NCBI RefSeq assembly: GCF_014636495.1
Contig: NZ_BMEM01000002.1
Location: 62,001 to 126,000 of the forward strand
Source: Ornithinimicrobium tianjinense
Lineage (GTDB): Bacteria > Actinomycetota > Actinomycetes > Actinomycetales > Dermatophilaceae
Length of the DNA: 64,000 nucleotides
Direction: 5' to 3'
The notes beneath the pieces are model-generated. The model worked only from the letters and a program-made list of their open reading frames with translations. It did not search any database and was not told where the DNA came from. The position numbers were made by a program, and so were the translations under genes. This document shows, piece by piece, positions 26,736-34,722 of the stretch. Each line of letters begins with the position of its first letter. Positions within the stretch are counted from its first letter, which is position 1.

Positions 26736-27148
26736 GCACCGCACCGAGCCAGCGACGTCGCCCGACACGCCAACAGTCGGCCGTCATCGAGCGGCTGGGG
26801 CGCAGCGAGGACTTCACGAGCGCCCAGGACCTGCACGCCCGGATGCGCGAGGCCGGCGACAAGGTCGGCCTGGCCACCGTCTACCGCACGCTGACCGCGC
26901 TCGCCGCCAACGGCGAGGTGGACATGATCCGCACCGACGAGGGTGAGGCCGTCTACCGGCGCTGCTCCACCGGGCACCACCACCACCTCGTGTGCCGCAG
27001 CTGCGGACGGACCGTGGAGATCGAGGGCCCGGCGGTCGAGCGCTGGGCGGACCGGGTCGCCGACGAGCACGGCTACACCGACGTCGAGCACACGCTGGAG
27101 ATCTTCGGCACCTGCCGGGAGTGCGCCGCCCGCACCCACCACTCCTGA
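26732..27148 (+). CDS. zur: Zinc uptake regulator, Fur family
   Basis: 138 residues. The winged-helix N-terminus (RPTRQQSAVIERLGRSEDFTSAQDLHARMREAG, then LATVYRTLTALAANGEVD) is followed by the dimerisation domain with metal motifs HHHHLVCRSCG and FGTCRECAARTHHS, the two CxxC pairs of the structural zinc site. It should repress this operon through the 23905-23919 box when zinc is plentiful. The TGA stop at 27146-27148 abuts the first unit of a 22-bp repeat array. Confidence 0.94.
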   Translation: MSTAPSQRRRPTRQQSAVIERLGRSEDFTSAQDLHARMREAGDKVGLATVYRTLTALAANGEVDMIRTDEGEAVYRRCSTGHHHHLVCRSCGRTVEIEGPAVERWADRVADEHGYTDVEHTLEIFGTCRECAARTHHS

Positions 27149-27300
27149 CCGGACAGGCGTTCTGCACGGACCGGACAGGCGTTCTGGACCGACCGGACAG
27201 GCGTTCTGGACCGACTGGACAGGCGCTCTGGACCGACCGGACAGGCGCTCCGGACCGACCGGACAGGCGTTCCGGACCGACCGGACAGGCGTTCTGCACA
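27148..27300. repeat. Seven-unit tandem repeat, 22-bp period, core ACCGGACAGGCG
   Basis: Cores start at 27148, 27170, 27192, 27214, 27236, 27258 and 27280, exactly 22 bp apart. Each unit is the 14-base ACCGGACAGGCGTT (or GCT/GCC variants) followed by 8 bases such as CTGGACCG. One core has a C-to-T change (ACTGGACAGGCG). The array begins at the zur stop codon and ends about 45 bases before the uppS 3' end. There are no unique spacers. The same core occurs around fumC. Confidence 0.95.
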
Positions 27301-27344
27301 GGCGCGAGGAGGGCCCTCGCCCGGAGGGTATGACGCCTCCCGGC

Positions 27345-28133
27345 TCAGGCGCTCGGCGTGTCCACGGCGCCGCCGTAGCGGCGGTCGCGCGCGGCATACT
27401 CCTCGATGGCGGCCCAGAGGTTGCGCCGGTCGTAGTCCGGCCAGAGGACGTCCTGGAAGACCATCTCGGCGTAGGCGCTCTGCCACAGCAGGAAGTTGGA
27501 GGTCCGCTGCTCCCCCGAGCTGCGGACGAAGAGGTCCACGTCCGGCACCTCCGGGTGGTAGAGGTAGCGGCCGATGGTGCGCTCGTCGATCCCGCGCGGC
27601 GACAGCCGACCCGACCTCACGTCCTCACCGATCCGGCACACGGCGTCGGCGATCTCCGCGCGACCCCCGTAGTTGACGCAGAAGTTGAGCGTGATGCGGT
27701 CGTTGCCCCGCGTCTGCTCCTCGGCGCGCTCCAGCTCGGAGATGACCGACCGCCAGAGCCGGGGCGTCCGCCCCGACCAGAGCATCCGCACGCCCCACGA
27801 GTCGAGCTCGTCGCGGCGCCGGTGGATGACCTCCCGGTTGAAGCCCATCAGGAAGCGGACCTCGTCGGGGCTACGCCGCCAGTTCTCCGTCGAGAAGGCG
27901 TAGGCGCTGATGCACGTCACGCCGATCTCGATCGCGCCGGCGATGACGTCGAGCAGGCTCGCCTCCCCCGCCTCGTGTCCCTGGGTGCGCCTCAGCCCAC
28001 GCTGGTTGGCCCAGCGGCCGTTGCCGTCCATGACGATCGCGACGTGCCGCGGCACCAGGTCCTGGGGCACGGCGGGCGGGCGGGCGCCGCTGGGGTGCGG
28101 GAAGGGCTGCTGGTAGGCGCGTGCACCGGCCAT
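27345..28133 (-). CDS. uppS: Isoprenyl transferase (undecaprenyl/decaprenyl diphosphate synthase)
   Basis: 262 residues, cis-prenyltransferase making the lipid carrier for cell-wall synthesis. The catalytic Asp is in [28 protein letters not shown] and [23 protein letters not shown] are conserved binding segments, and the [10 protein letters not shown] stretch is typical. An N-terminal Pro-rich extension of about 25 residues ([14 protein letters not shown]) is usual in actinobacteria. It lies four bases after recO, and the pair is cotranscribed. Confidence 0.95.
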   Translation of the reverse strand: MAGARAYQQPFPHPSGARPPAVPQDLVPRHVAIVMDGNGRWANQRGLRRTQGHEAGEASLLDVIAGAIEIGVTCISAYAFSTENWRRSPDEVRFLMGFNREVIHRRRDELDSWGVRMLWSGRTPRLWRSVISELERAEEQTRGNDRITLNFCVNYGGRAEIADAVCRIGEDVRSGRLSPRGIDERTIGRYLYHPEVPDVDLFVRSSGEQRTSNFLLWQSAYAEMVFQDVLWPDYDRRNLWAAIEEYAARDRRYGGAVDTPSA

Positions 28134-28136
28134 GGG

Positions 28137-28868
28137 TCAGTGGATCCTCTCGACGTGCCGCAACGACCGCACCCCGCGCTCGAGGTGCCACTGCAGGTAT
28201 GCCGCCACGAGGCCGCTCGCCTCGCTGCGGTGACGCCGTTGGCTGGCGTCGGCGACGGCCCAGTCTCCCGCATACAGGGCGGTGAGCAGCTCCAGGCTCT
28301 CGGGTGCCGGGGCGCTCGAGCCGGGCGGGCGGCATACCGGGCAGACGACGCCGCCCGAGGGGACGTGGAAGGCCCGGTGCGGACCGGTCATGCCGCAGCG
28401 CGCGCAGTCCACGAAGCTCGCGCGCCAGCCGGCGATCGCCAGCGCGCGCACGAGGTAGGAGTCGAGCACCAGGCGCGGGTCGTGGGCGCCGCCCGCGAGC
28501 GCCGCGAGGGCACCGGCGAGGAGGGTGAAGTGCGGCACCGACCCCTGACCCTCCTCGGTGAGCTGCTCGCAGGTCTCCAGCATCACGCTGGCGGCGGTGA
28601 AGGCGGCGTAGTCGCGCGTGATGGCCTCGCCGTAGGTCGCCAGGCAGTCCGCCTGTGTGATGGTGTCGAGGTTGCGACCCTCGTAGCACTGGACGTCGAC
28701 GACCATCCCCGGCTCCAGCCGCGCCCCGAACTTGCTCTTGGTCCGGCGGACGCCCTTGGCCACCGCGCGCACGGGGCCCCGGCCCCGCGTGAGGAGCGTG
28801 ACGATCCGGTCGGCCTCGCCCAGCTTGTGCGTGCGCAGCACGATGGCGGCCTCGCGATAGGTGGGCAT
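28137..28868 (-). CDS. recO: DNA repair protein RecO
   Basis: 243 residues. The N-terminal OB-fold (YREAAIVLRTHKLGEADRIVTLLTRGRG) is followed by a helical domain with a Cys4 zinc site: CARCGMTG and CPVCRPPG. RecO promotes RecA loading and strand annealing with RecR in gap repair. ATG at 28868 gives the family start MPTYREAAI. It is immediately upstream of uppS, a conserved pair. An alkB-like gene diverges from its start. Confidence 0.95.
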   Translation of the reverse strand: MPTYREAAIVLRTHKLGEADRIVTLLTRGRGPVRAVAKGVRRTKSKFGARLEPGMVVDVQCYEGRNLDTITQADCLATYGEAITRDYAAFTAASVMLETCEQLTEEGQGSVPHFTLLAGALAALAGGAHDPRLVLDSYLVRALAIAGWRASFVDCARCGMTGPHRAFHVPSGGVVCPVCRPPGSSAPAPESLELLTALYAGDWAVADASQRRHRSEASGLVAAYLQWHLERGVRSLRHVERIH

Positions 28869-28936
28869 GGTCCATTGTCCCCCGAGGTACCGCCGCCTGC
28901 GGCACGGGACACACCACGACCTCGCTCTCGACACAT

Positions 28937-28952
28937 TCGTACACCTGTTCTA
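28937..28952. promoter_or_regulatory. LexA (SOS)-like box upstream of the alkB-like gene
   Basis: TCGTACACCTGTTCTA matches the actinobacterial SOS consensus TCGAAC-N4-GTTCGA with one mismatch in each half. It overlaps a -10-like TACAGT (28951-28956) and lies about ten bases before the gene start, so LexA bound there would block transcription. It also sits between divergent recO and the alkB-like gene. Confidence 0.65.
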
Positions 28953-28962
28953 CAGTAGGAGC

Positions 28963-29598
28963 ATGATGCTGCAGGGCTCGCTCCTGGACCAGGTGGACGA
29001 CGTCGGGCTGCGCCCGCTGGACGGCGCCGTCCGGCGGCAGACGCTCGACCACGGCGCCTGGATCGACGTGCGCCCCGGGTGGGTGACCGGCTCCGACCAG
29101 CTCTTCGCCCGTCTCACGCTGGGCGGCCCGGCAGGGGTGGAGTGGCACGGCGAGGAGCGGCAGATGTGGGACCGGCAGGTCGCCACACCCCGCCTCCTGC
29201 GCTTCTACCGGGAGGGCGAGCGGCTGCCCGACCCGGTGCTCGTCCAGGCGCGCGCAGCGCTCGACGCCTACTACCTCGAGGAGGCCGGCGGCCCCTTCGT
29301 CACGGCCGGGATGTGTCTCTACCGTGACGGTCGCGACAGCGTGGCGTGGCACGGCGACCGCACCGGACGCAGCTCCTGGGCGGACACGATGGTCGCCATC
29401 GTCAGCCTCGGTGCACCGCGCGCTCTCCTGCTGCGCCCGCGCGGGGGCGGTCACAGCCTCCGCCACGTCCTGGGCCACGGCGACCTGCTGGTCATGGGCG
29501 GCAGCTGCCAGCGCACCTGGGACCACTGCGTCCCCAAGTCGAGCCAGCCCACCGGGCCCAGGATCAGCGTGCAGTTCCGCCAGCGGGGAGTGCGCTGA
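28963..29598 (+). CDS. AlkB-like 2-oxoglutarate/Fe(II)-dependent dioxygenase
   Basis: 211 residues. Iron ligands His130 and Asp132 (AWHGD) and distal His188 (TWDH) are visible, with 2-oxoglutarate-binding Arg200 and Arg206 in RISVQFR, a variant of RxNxTFR with Ser for Asn. The family repairs alkylated DNA or RNA by oxidative demethylation. Two ATG codons in a row (28963 and 28966) are possible starts. A LexA-like box upstream supports a DNA-damage role. Its 3' end overlaps dhaM tail to tail by 35 bases. Confidence 0.9.
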   Translation: MMLQGSLLDQVDDVGLRPLDGAVRRQTLDHGAWIDVRPGWVTGSDQLFARLTLGGPAGVEWHGEERQMWDRQVATPRLLRFYREGERLPDPVLVQARAALDAYYLEEAGGPFVTAGMCLYRDGRDSVAWHGDRTGRSSWADTMVAIVSLGAPRALLLRPRGGGHSLRHVLGHGDLLVMGGSCQRTWDHCVPKSSQPTGPRISVQFRQRGVR

Positions 29599-32077
29599 CG
29601 GCCCTGGCCTCGAGCAGGGCCCGCACCTCCCGGGCGCTTCCGCAGCCCAGGGCGGCGTCGGCCAGCGCGCGGTAGTCGGCGAGCGACCCCGCACGCAGCC
29701 TCTCCTTCACCGCCGCGACGCTCGCCGGCGACGCGCTCAGCTCGGCGGCCCCCAGGCCGACGAGCAGCCCGGCGACGTCCGGGTCAGCGGCCATCGAGCC
29801 GCACACGCTCACGCTCAGCGAGCCGTCGAGCGCCTGGCACACGTCGCGCACCATCTGCAGCACGGCCGGCTCGAGCGGGTCGGCCCAGGGCCCGACCGCC
29901 GCACTCCCCCGCTCGGCGGCGAGGACGTACTGGCTGAGGTCGTTGCTGCCGATCGAGACGAAGTCCAGCCCCCGGGCGAGGTCGCCCACCCGCAGGGCCG
30001 CCGCGGGCACCTCCACCATGATGCCGACGCGCAGGCCGGCCGGGCGAGGCGTGCCCGTGCGACGCACCGCCTCGTCGAGCGCCTCGAGCCCCAGCTCGAC
30101 GTCCTCCCTCGTGGTCACCATCGGGAACATCACCTGCAGGCGGTGCTCCTGGGCGGCCCGGCACGCCGCCTCGAGCTGGTCCACCAGCAGGGTCCGGTCC
30201 GTACGGAAGGCCCGGATGCCCCGCACCCCCAGGAAGGGGTTCGCCTCCTCCCGGGAGGGGATGAACGGGAGCGGCTTGTCACCCCCGACGTCCCAGGTGC
30301 GCAGCGTGACGGGGTGAGGGGCGAGCGCCTCCGCGATCGAGGCGAAGGCCCGGGCCTGCTCCGCGACCGTGGGAGCCTGTCGGTGCTGTCCGAAGAGCGC
30401 CTCCGTGCGGACCAGCCCGCAACCCTCCGCACCAGCCTCCGCCGCGAGACGCGCCGTCCCGACCGAGGTGACGTTGGCGCGGACCGGCACGGCCACGCCG
30501 TCGGTGGTCACCGCGGGGTCGTGGGCCGCCACCATCGCACGCCTCCGGGCCTCTCCGCGTCGTTCGAGCAACCGCTCGAACTCCGCCAGGACCTCCGCCG
30601 GCGGATCCACCTCCAGGCGTCCGGACCGTGCGTCGAAGGCCACCACGGTGCCGGTCGCGACGCCTTGGAGGCGCTCGGCGCCCGTCAGGACAGGCACGCC
30701 GCGGGCCGCGGCGACCAGCACGCCGTGGCCGGTTGCACCGCCCCGCAGGGTGATGACACCCCGGACCGCCCGGGCGTCCAGGGAGATCGCGAGCGCAGGG
30801 TCCAGCTCGTCCACGACGAGGATCCCCTCGCCGAGGTCATCCGGGTCCTCCAGCCCCGCGAGGATCCTCAGGACCCGGTCCCCCACGGAGCGCACGTCCT
30901 GCGCACGCTCGCGCTGATAGGGGTCGGCCAGCCCTTCGAAGCGGGCAGCGGCCTCCTCCACCACCTGCTGCCAGGCCCGCAGCGCCCCCAGCCCGGTGCC
31001 CAGCCGTCGCTCGACCGCGGCCGTCAGGGCAGGGTCGCGCAGCAGGGCCGCGTGCGCCTCGAACACCTCGGCCGCCCCGGCCCCCAGCCGTCCACGCGTC
31101 GTCGCCGCGAGCTCGCCCAGGCGCGCCACCGCTGAGTGCACGGCTTCCATCCACCGGCGGTGCTCGGTCCCGGTGTCCTCGACAGGTATGTCGGGCAGGT
31201 CCAGCTCGGCTGCGGTCCGGACGACCGGACCCACGGCCGCCTCGAGCCCGGAACCGGCCACCCCGGGCTCGTCCACGAGAGCGACGGGCGCACTGGCCAC
31301 GGCCAGCTGGTCGCCGGTGCCGCCCGGCAGGTCGCCGAAGCCTTCCTCGGCCAGCCGCACGAGGCCCTCCAGCGCGTCCTCCGCCAGCGGGCCCCGGGCC
31401 TCGGCCAGCAGCACGTGCCCCTGCTGCGCGTCGAGGGTCGCCACCCCGGACAGGCTGAGGGCGTCGACAGGTCCCCGGCCGACGGTCAGGTTGCGCACCC
31501 GAACCTCGGTTCCGGGCGCCACGTCGGCCACCCTCGCCACCAGCCGGGCTGCCGGCCTGGCGTGCAGGCCGTGCTCCGCCACGACCGGCAGCTCGACGGC
31601 GTGCGGCCACGGCTCGTCAGCCGTCAGCTGCCCGGGCAGCGCCTCGGTGCGGACCTCCTCGCCGCCGAGGTGCGTGCGCTTGGCGCCGAGGCCCGACTCG
31701 GCCTCCCGCGCCACGGCGGCCGCGTCCAGCCCTGCCGCGGCCGCGACGACGGCAGCGACGAGGCCCTCGACGAGGGGGGCCGGCGACAGGACGACCCGTC
31801 CGACGACCTCAGGGTCCACCAGCTCGAGCGCCATCTCCGCGGACAGGACCGCGCTGCCCAGGTCGAGCAGCACGACGACCCCCTCTCCCCCGGACGCCTC
31901 GTCCGCGGCGGAGATCGCCTCGGCGACCGCAGCGGCGTCCGTGCCGATGGTCCGCTCGTCCAGTCCCGCCGCGATGCCGACGTGCGGGGCACCGTCGGGC
32001 GGCGCCATCTCCATCGCCAGGGTCACCGCGGCCTCGGCGAGGGCGTGGCTGTGTGAGACGACGACCAGGGAGATCAC
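29564..32077 (-). CDS. dhaM: Three-domain DhaM: EIIA(Dha)-HPr-EI fusion, dihydroxyacetone phosphotransferase
   Basis: 837 residues joining three PTS modules. The mannose-IIA-like domain (1-130) has His9 in VVVSHSH. The HPr-like domain (about 155-250) has His172 in EHGLHARPA. The EI-like domain (about 260-837) has His451 in RGGATGHGVLVAAARG and the PEP-binding RTWDVGGDKPLPF, VRGIRAFR and SVCGSMAADP segments. It passes phosphate from PEP to the ADP bound by DhaL. A Gly replaces the usual Ser before the EI His. It lies 13 bases after dhaL. A general EI need not be required. Confidence 0.93.
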   Translation of the reverse strand: MISLVVVSHSHALAEAAVTLAMEMAPPDGAPHVGIAAGLDERTIGTDAAAVAEAISAADEASGGEGVVVLLDLGSAVLSAEMALELVDPEVVGRVVLSPAPLVEGLVAAVVAAAAGLDAAAVAREAESGLGAKRTHLGGEEVRTEALPGQLTADEPWPHAVELPVVAEHGLHARPAARLVARVADVAPGTEVRVRNLTVGRGPVDALSLSGVATLDAQQGHVLLAEARGPLAEDALEGLVRLAEEGFGDLPGGTGDQLAVASAPVALVDEPGVAGSGLEAAVGPVVRTAAELDLPDIPVEDTGTEHRRWMEAVHSAVARLGELAATTRGRLGAGAAEVFEAHAALLRDPALTAAVERRLGTGLGALRAWQQVVEEAAARFEGLADPYQRERAQDVRSVGDRVLRILAGLEDPDDLGEGILVVDELDPALAISLDARAVRGVITLRGGATGHGVLVAAARGVPVLTGAERLQGVATGTVVAFDARSGRLEVDPPAEVLAEFERLLERRGEARRRAMVAAHDPAVTTDGVAVPVRANVTSVGTARLAAEAGAEGCGLVRTEALFGQHRQAPTVAEQARAFASIAEALAPHPVTLRTWDVGGDKPLPFIPSREEANPFLGVRGIRAFRTDRTLLVDQLEAACRAAQEHRLQVMFPMVTTREDVELGLEALDEAVRRTGTPRPAGLRVGIMVEVPAAALRVGDLARGLDFVSIGSNDLSQYVLAAERGSAAVGPWADPLEPAVLQMVRDVCQALDGSLSVSVCGSMAADPDVAGLLVGLGAAELSASPASVAAVKERLRAGSLADYRALADAALGCGSAREVRALLEARAVSALPAGGTAR

Positions 32078-32089
32078 GGCGCCCGATCC

Positions 32090-32719
32090 TCAACCGAGGC
32101 TGCGGGCGGCCGACTCCAGGAGCATGGTCGCGCTCGTGGCGCCCGGGTCGAGATGACCGGCGGAGCGCTCGCCGAGGTAGGAGGCCCGGCCCTTGCGGGC
32201 GACGAGCGGCTCCGTGGAGTCCCTGCCGCCAGCCGCAGCCACGGCCGCGGCCTCCAGGCATCCGGCCAGGTCGGCGCCGCCGCTCGCCGCCCCGTCGAAG
32301 GCACGCACCGCCGGCGCGAGCGCGTCATACATGGTCTTGTCCCCGACCTCCGCCTTGCCGCGGGCGACCACGCCGTCCACCCCGGCGCGCAGCGCCTGCG
32401 CGACCTCGGTGGGACCGACGGAGGTCGCCCCGGCCAGCGGCGCCGCGAAGCGCAGGAAGAAGGTGCCGTACAGCGGGCCCGAGGCGCCCCCGACCTGGCT
32501 GACGAGGGTCATGCCCACCTTCTTGAGGTAGGCGTCGATCCCCTCGCCGTCGGCGTCCGGCAGTGCGGCGCAGGCAGCGAAACCGCGGGCCATGTTGGTC
32601 CCGTGGTCACCGTCCCCGATGGCGCGGTCGAGGTCGGTGAGGTGCTCGGCCTGCTCGGTCAGCATGGCCGAGGTGTCGGCGATCCAGGCGCGGAACTGGC
32701 TCACGTCGGCCACCGTCAC
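32090..32719 (-). CDS. dhaL: Dihydroxyacetone kinase subunit L
   Basis: 209 residues, the ADP-carrying subunit. DLDRAIGDGDHGTNMARG holds the three Asp residues that bind the two Mg ions and nucleotide, and GGASGPLYGTFFLR is a conserved nucleotide loop. SAGHLDPGATSATMLL ends the domain. In the PTS-type enzyme the ADP stays bound and is rephosphorylated by DhaM. The GTG start overlaps the dhaK stop by four bases. Confidence 0.95.
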   Translation of the reverse strand: MTVADVSQFRAWIADTSAMLTEQAEHLTDLDRAIGDGDHGTNMARGFAACAALPDADGEGIDAYLKKVGMTLVSQVGGASGPLYGTFFLRFAAPLAGATSVGPTEVAQALRAGVDGVVARGKAEVGDKTMYDALAPAVRAFDGAASGGADLAGCLEAAAVAAAGGRDSTEPLVARKGRASYLGERSAGHLDPGATSATMLLESAARSLG

Positions 32720-33720
32720 ACCCCCCACCGCAGCCCGGGAGTGTCGACGGGGGCGTCCCACAGCCGGACCAGCTCGTCGTCGGCCCGCAGGAGCGTGACC
32801 GAGCAACCGGCCATCTCCAGGGAGGTGATGTAGTTGCCGACCAGGTTGCGGGCCACGGTGACACCGGCCGCGGCCAGGATGCGGTGGACCTCGTTGTACA
32901 TCAGGTAGAGCTCCAGCAGGGGCGTGCCGCCCATCCCGTTGACCATCGCGATAACGCTCTCGCCGCGCGCGAGCCCGAGGTCCGCGACGACCGGTCCGAG
33001 CAGATCCTCGGCGATCTCGCGGGCGGGAGCGAGGGGCACCCGGGCACGGCCGGCCTCGCCGTGGATGCCGATCCCCAGCTCCATCTCGTCCTCGCCGAGC
33101 TCGAAGGTGGGCTTGCCGGCCGCGGGGACGGTGCAGGAGGTGAGCGCCATACCCATGGAACGGCCCTGGCCGTTGACCTTCTGGGCCAGCGCGAGACATT
33201 CCTCGAGGGAGCGGCCCTCCTCGGCGGCCGCCCCGACGATCTTCTCCAGGAGGACGGTCACGCCGACGCCCCGGCGACCGGTGGTGTAGGCGCTGTCCTG
33301 CACGGCGACGTCGTCGTCGGTCACGACCGACGCGACCTGGGCGCCTCCGCCCTCGGCGGCCATCTCCGCGGCCATCTCGAAGTTCATGATGTCGCCGGTG
33401 TAGTTCTTCACGATGTGCAGGACCCCGGCGCCGCCGTCGACCGCCTGGGTCGCGGCGAGGATCTGGTCAGGCACCGGGGAGGTGAAGACCTCGCCGCAGC
33501 AGGCGGCGTGCAGCATGCCGGTGCCGACGTAGCCGCCGTGCATGGGCTCGTGCCCCGAGCCTCCCCCGGAGACGAGGGCGACCTTTCCCTGCACGGGCCC
33601 GCCTGCCCTCAGCACCAGTTTGTGCTCCAGGTCGACGTCGAGCCGGTCGGGATGGGCAGCCGCCATGCCCGCGAGCGCTTCGACGACGACATCTGCCGGA
33701 TCGTTGAGCAGCTTCTTCAT
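32716..33720 (-). CDS. dhaK: Dihydroxyacetone kinase subunit K
   Basis: 334 residues, the substrate-binding subunit. Dihydroxyacetone is expected to bind covalently to the His in MELGIGIHGEAG. GGGSGHEPMHGGYVG and HIVKNYTGDIMNFEMA form the rest of the site. It is the first gene of dhaK-dhaL-dhaM; no dhaR-like regulator or glycerol dehydrogenase is adjacent. The operon lies between era and recO, which are usually close neighbours. Produces dihydroxyacetone phosphate for glycolysis. Confidence 0.95.
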   Translation of the reverse strand: MKKLLNDPADVVVEALAGMAAAHPDRLDVDLEHKLVLRAGGPVQGKVALVSGGGSGHEPMHGGYVGTGMLHAACCGEVFTSPVPDQILAATQAVDGGAGVLHIVKNYTGDIMNFEMAAEMAAEGGGAQVASVVTDDDVAVQDSAYTTGRRGVGVTVLLEKIVGAAAEEGRSLEECLALAQKVNGQGRSMGMALTSCTVPAAGKPTFELGEDEMELGIGIHGEAGRARVPLAPAREIAEDLLGPVVADLGLARGESVIAMVNGMGGTPLLELYLMYNEVHRILAAAGVTVARNLVGNYITSLEMAGCSVTLLRADDELVRLWDAPVDTPGLRWGV

Positions 33721-33786
33721 GGACCCACTCTGCCACGCCCGCCTCGCGCAGGGGCGGGGACGGCGCCCCGGCCGTCGGACCGGCGC

Positions 33787-34722
33787 TCAGAACCCCAGCC
33801 GGTCCAGCGCCTTGGGATCGCGCTGCCAGTCCTTGGCGACCTTGACGTGCAGGTCCAGGTAGACGCGGTGGCCGAGCAGCCGCTCGATCCCGGCGCGGGC
33901 GGTCGTGCCCACCTCCCGCAGCCGGGAGCCGCCCCGGCCGATGATGATCGCCTTCTGGCTCGGCCGCTCGACGTAGACGTTGACGCGCACGTCGCTCATG
34001 GGGTCGTCCTCCGGTCGACCCTCGCGCGCGACGACCTCCTCGACCTGGACGGCCAGGCTGTGCGGCAGCTCGTCGCGGACGCCCTCGAGAGCGGCCTCGC
34101 GCACGAGCTCGGCGATCATCACGAGCGTCGGCTCGTCGCTGACCTGGTCGGGTGGGTAGAGCGGCGGCGACTCCGGCAGGAAGCTGGCCAGCAGCCCCGC
34201 CACCTGCTCGACCTGCTCGCCGCTCACCGCCGAGCACGGGATGATCGCGTCCCAGTCGCCCAGCCCGTCGATCGCGACGAGGTGCTCCGCGAGCCGGTCA
34301 CGGTCGACGCTGTCGGACTTGGTCGCGATGGCCACGACCGGCACCCTGCGCACCCGCTGGAGCTCGGCCAGGTCCTTGGCGATGTAGGTGTCCCCCGGAC
34401 CGATGCGCTGGTCCGAGGGCAGGCAGAAGCCGATGACGTCCACCGACAGGAGGGTCTCGCGCACGAGGTCGTTGAGCCGCTGACCGAGCAGCGAGCGGGG
34501 CCGGTGCAGGCCGGGGGTGTCCACGAGCACGAGCTGCGCGCGGTCGTCGGTGCGGATGCCGCGGATCGTGTGGCGCGTCGTCTGCGGCTTGGAGGAGGTG
34601 ATCGCGACCTTCTCCCCGACGAGGGCGTTCGTCAGGGTGGACTTGCCGGCGTTGGGACGACCCACCAGGCAGGCGAAGCCGCTGCGGTATGCCGTGGTGC
34701 TGGGTCCGGTCTCAGCGGGCAC
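33787..34722 (-). CDS. era: GTPase Era
   Basis: 311 residues. The GTPase domain shows G1 GRPNAGKST, G2-region SKPQTTRHTIRG, G3 VDTPGLHRP and G4 ATKSDS; the C-terminal KH domain shows KAIIIGRGGSRLREVG and binds 16S rRNA in 30S maturation. I chose GTG at 34722, which has GGAGG seven bases upstream; a longer in-frame start at 34758 would lie deeper in the upstream gene. It overlaps the CBS protein by 11 nt. Confidence 0.95.
   Translation of the reverse strand: MPAETGPSTTAYRSGFACLVGRPNAGKSTLTNALVGEKVAITSSKPQTTRHTIRGIRTDDRAQLVLVDTPGLHRPRSLLGQRLNDLVRETLLSVDVIGFCLPSDQRIGPGDTYIAKDLAELQRVRRVPVVAIATKSDSVDRDRLAEHLVAIDGLGDWDAIIPCSAVSGEQVEQVAGLLASFLPESPPLYPPDQVSDEPTLVMIAELVREAALEGVRDELPHSLAVQVEEVVAREGRPEDDPMSDVRVNVYVERPSQKAIIIGRGGSRLREVGTTARAGIERLLGHRVYLDLHVKVAKDWQRDPKALDRLGF

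Noticed and set aside
27148-27300. Possible CRISPR array
   Set aside because: The units abut at 22 bp with the whole unit repeated; there are no unique spacers and no cas genes.
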